From positions 1 to 21,658 of the IMG/VR virus record IMGVR_UViG_3300027573_000459: 21,658 bases of DNA. One strand, given 5' to 3'. The notes under the pieces were generated by a model, which saw only the letters and a list, made by a program, of their open reading frames with translations, was not told the DNA's origin and made no database searches. Below are positions 19,353-21,658 of this stretch, in pieces. The stretch is from a virus. The translations under genes and the position numbers were made by a program. The first letter of the stretch is position 1, and every line of letters starts with the position of its first letter.

Positions 19353-20894
19353 ATGCCTAGAGCATTTGCGCAGGGTCTAGCGCGGCCCAATCGGCTCATC
19401 AACCAGGGCGACCTGGGTGTAGGCGAGTATCTGGCGAGTCCGATGTCGGTGGATACTCAGCGTCGGGAGTTCCGGGGTGGGCAGGAGGTTGGGCCTGGTG
19501 CTCAGCGTGGTAGTGGGAGGAGCGGACCGAGCCAGGGTGGCGGTGGCTTTCAGTATTACGCTCCACCTGGGCAGAATCCAGGGAATCCTCCAAATCCGAA
19601 CCCAGTTACAGGTGGCTGGCGTCCCCTGAGTGACCTAGGACATCACCGTCAGCGTGGAGTTCCTCCAGATAACGTAGGTAACGGATTCCTTGGGGTGAGC
19701 GATCCGACTGGGCAGTGGCCTACGCGAGGAACACGCTACAACCCTGGGAATTTCACAGGAGATCCTAATACTCTACCTGTCCATGCTGCAACTCCTAGAG
19801 CATTGGGTCAGACTAGCTCTCTTGGTCCTGCTGGCATTAGCTCTCTAACTGGCCCTATGGGCAGTACCCAGTCCCTGGTTGGTCCTCCTCCTACGCCTGG
19901 CACTCGTGACAACCCTGGTAGCTACCAGGGTGGGAGCATGACTCCGCAGCTTTCGTGGACCTCCGATCCGGCCATGTACGACTGGTACGTCAAGACGATG
20001 GCTCAGCAGCATCCGAACCAAACTCCGATGGCCTTTGACGTGGATCTGTCTCGGCTGTCCCCAGAAGAGCAGAACAAGTTCCTTGCAGCGCAGGGCAAGA
20101 AGCTCTGGCGGGATGCGGTCAATAAGCAGCAGAACACTCCAGGCAAGGGAGGTAGCCAGCCGCTGCCGCAGGGTGGCCTGGCCGTCTCTACGCCTGGTAT
20201 CCCTGGAGCAGACGACCCCTACTGGATTCAGCAGGCGAGGCGAGCACGGTTCGACTACAACCGTGGACTAGACCGCAAGTACCGGGAGCAAGGCCACGGC
20301 AAGAGAGCCCGGACCATGCCTACGGGTGATGGAAACTACCGCTGGAATCCAACCACGAAGACGTGGGAAGAGGATACCGTTGGTCCTGGCTTCCCGCCTC
20401 CCGGACCACAGCATCTTCAGCCCGAGAGTGCCTCGGCGCTCTCTGCTCCCTCCGCGCTGGAGATGGCATCGAACGCTCCGTTCGAGATGGCGTCTGCCAA
20501 TCCGTTCCGTGACGAGGATGTGTTTGGTCCTGGTGGCAACTACCAGGCACAGGATTATCAGCGGCACGGACCACGGAATGACGTGATTGCTCGTAGGGCG
20601 CGAGATCAGCAGTACGCCGGGTACGGTCCTAACGAGTTTGGGCCGATGCGCTACACCGCTGCAGCTCACGACATGGGCCAAGATCCTACAGGGCGGATGT
20701 ACGCTCCTGGCTACCTGATGAACGCAGCCCGGCAGGCGCAGCAGCCCGGTGGTCCGGTACCCCGTGGGATGGACTGGCTGAGAAACGCCCCGATCATGAC
20801 GATGGGTGGTCCGCAGGCTCAGAGCATCCGTGACTGGTACATGCGCGCGAGCGCGATGCAGGGCGATCCTGGCGCTTACGTTCCTCCGGTCTGA
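19353..20894 (+). CDS. Large Gly/Pro/Gln-rich, probably disordered virion protein
   Basis: A 513-aa protein; GGAGAGAGAG lies just before the ATG. It is mostly low-complexity with recurring N-P-G, G-G and P-P units, such as G-T-R-Y-N-P-G-N and G-T-R-D-N-P-G-S. A more ordered, charged middle (about 205-260: LSWTSDPAMYDWYVKTMAQ, PEEQNKFLAAQGKKLW) and a Met/Ala-rich C-terminal third follow. No catalytic motif is seen. After the nozzle-like gene, P22-like phages encode needle and ejection proteins, so an internal virion or ejection role is possible but unproven. Confidence 0.6.
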   Translation: MPRAFAQGLARPNRLINQGDLGVGEYLASPMSVDTQRREFRGGQEVGPGAQRGSGRSGPSQGGGGFQYYAPPGQNPGNPPNPNPVTGGWRPLSDLGHHRQRGVPPDNVGNGFLGVSDPTGQWPTRGTRYNPGNFTGDPNTLPVHAATPRALGQTSSLGPAGISSLTGPMGSTQSLVGPPPTPGTRDNPGSYQGGSMTPQLSWTSDPAMYDWYVKTMAQQHPNQTPMAFDVDLSRLSPEEQNKFLAAQGKKLWRDAVNKQQNTPGKGGSQPLPQGGLAVSTPGIPGADDPYWIQQARRARFDYNRGLDRKYREQGHGKRARTMPTGDGNYRWNPTTKTWEEDTVGPGFPPPGPQHLQPESASALSAPSALEMASNAPFEMASANPFRDEDVFGPGGNYQAQDYQRHGPRNDVIARRARDQQYAGYGPNEFGPMRYTAAAHDMGQDPTGRMYAPGYLMNAARQAQQPGGPVPRGMDWLRNAPIMTMGGPQAQSIRDWYMRASAMQGDPGAYVPPV

Positions 20895-20897
20895 CGC

Positions 20898-20911
20898 GGG
20901 CAAGTTTGCCC
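20898..20911. repeat. Dispersed palindrome copy 8 (GGGCAA-GT-TTGCCC)
   Basis: It lies in the 29-bp gap between the two large low-complexity genes, just upstream of GGAG and the last start. There is no following T-run. Confidence 0.9.
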
Positions 20912-20923
20912 ACGGAGCACTAA

Positions 20924-21658
20924 ATGGCGATCAGCGTAGGTAGGCATGTAGTAGCCCCCGCCGGGATGAACGCCCTGAACATGCTGTTCGGGCCGTACTA
21001 CAACGTCGAGAATCCTGGCGAGAATGCACCGAATATCGGTGCGATGTTTGGGCCGTACGATCCTCGTCAGGAATTTGAGGGGAAGCAGGCTGGTGACTGG
21101 CGTGGGCAGTTTGGTCAGGGCAGTGGCAATGGTCAGCTAGGTAGCACTTCTGCTGGCTGGCCTTTCGATCAGCCAGGATTCGCAGCGCCTCCCCAGCTAG
21201 GTGGGGATTACCCTTATGGTGAGGATCAGCGTGGTGGTGGAGCCTTCCCTCCGGGTCAATTCGCCACTGGCCCTAACCCTGCCGGGCCTGGTGGCACTGG
21301 CTGGATGCAGAGTTTCCCAGGTTTCTGGAACCAGGGGGCACGCGGCAACCTGATGTCCAGGGGTGCTGGGTTTGGTCCCAGCAGTAGTGTCTCTCTGCCT
21401 TTGAACATGGCGATGTATGGCCAGGGCGGAGCGATGAACAGGTATGCCGATGCGGAAGGCTCGTTCAACAGGAACTTCGCGACGGACCTCGTCGACCCGA
21501 AAACCGGCCAAGTCATCGCGCCCAGTGTTCAAAGGTCGTCCGGTGAAAGATCCTTCCAGAATTATGGAGGTTTCGGTGCCGGAGGGAACCAGTGGGCTCC
21601 ACATACCGGGAGTACCTATGACACTAACACAGCATTTCGTCAGCAGGCTGCTTACGGC
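20924..21658 (+). CDS. Gly/Pro-rich virion protein, cut by the right edge
   Basis: ATG 20924, with GGAG 8 bases upstream, opens a frame without a stop for 245 codons to the end of the window, so the gene is partial. It is rich in Gly, Pro, Gln, Phe and Trp, with the near-repeat M-L-F-G-P-Y / M-F-G-P-Y early on and many P-G-G and G-Q-G units. The style matches the 513-aa neighbour, suggesting a pair of related disordered virion proteins. A more ordered region starts near residue 165 (SLPLNMAMYGQGG). No function assigned. Confidence 0.65.
   Translation, partial: MAISVGRHVVAPAGMNALNMLFGPYYNVENPGENAPNIGAMFGPYDPRQEFEGKQAGDWRGQFGQGSGNGQLGSTSAGWPFDQPGFAAPPQLGGDYPYGEDQRGGGAFPPGQFATGPNPAGPGGTGWMQSFPGFWNQGARGNLMSRGAGFGPSSSVSLPLNMAMYGQGGAMNRYADAEGSFNRNFATDLVDPKTGQVIAPSVQRSSGERSFQNYGGFGAGGNQWAPHTGSTYDTNTAFRQQAAYG

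Overview
The window is a stretch of a double-stranded DNA tailed phage (or prophage) genome. It most resembles an uncultured short-tailed (podovirus-like) Caudoviricetes lineage with a P22-like order of head and tail genes. The evidence is a replicative helicase, a terminase ATPase and nuclease, a portal, a scaffold-like protein, a HK97-type coat protein, a head-tail adaptor and a tail-nozzle-like protein, packed with overlapping stops and starts. The host cannot be named. A lipobox protein and several Sec signal peptides indicate a bacterial host, probably diderm (inference). No tRNA, rRNA, CRISPR array or insertion sequence is visible.

Left arm (98-3849, minus strand, read right to left). 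A DUF1376-like replication protein, a small overlapping ORF and a RepA-type hexameric helicase form a replication unit. A 390-bp non-coding region (1567-1956) follows, with A-tracts, GC-rich hairpins, clustered GGTATC words and a good minus-strand promoter, and is a candidate origin or control region. Beyond it lie an excisionase-like helix-turn-helix protein, a terminator or attenuator, and a three-gene cassette: a Cys-rich protein, a zinc-ribbon-like protein and a proline-rich lipoprotein. The cassette ends in a strong intrinsic terminator.

Right arm (3888-21658, plus strand). This is one dense late operon with no clear intergenic terminator. It opens with a 75-aa protein, then the large terminase split into separate ATPase and nuclease cistrons with a 111-aa gene between them, then a small linker protein and the portal. 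Between portal and scaffold sits a block (8388-11845) that P22 lacks at this place. It holds three proteins with Sec signal peptides, including a fibre-like protein with a ten-glycine linker, plus a single-span coiled-coil membrane protein. Next come two hypothetical proteins, scaffold, coat (TTG start), two small virion-type proteins, adaptor, a beta-rich protein, the nozzle-like protein, a small tail-associated protein and two large Gly/Pro/Gln-rich proteins. The last runs off the right edge.

The most unusual signals are: (1) the terminase split exactly in the ATPase-nuclease linker with a foreign cistron inserted; (2) eight exact copies of a short palindrome, GGGCAA-NN-TTGCCC, spread along the window at mostly 2.3-3.5 kb intervals, on both arms, inside genes, between genes and in a terminator stem; and (3) Sec-exported, paired-cysteine proteins inside a morphogenesis operon.
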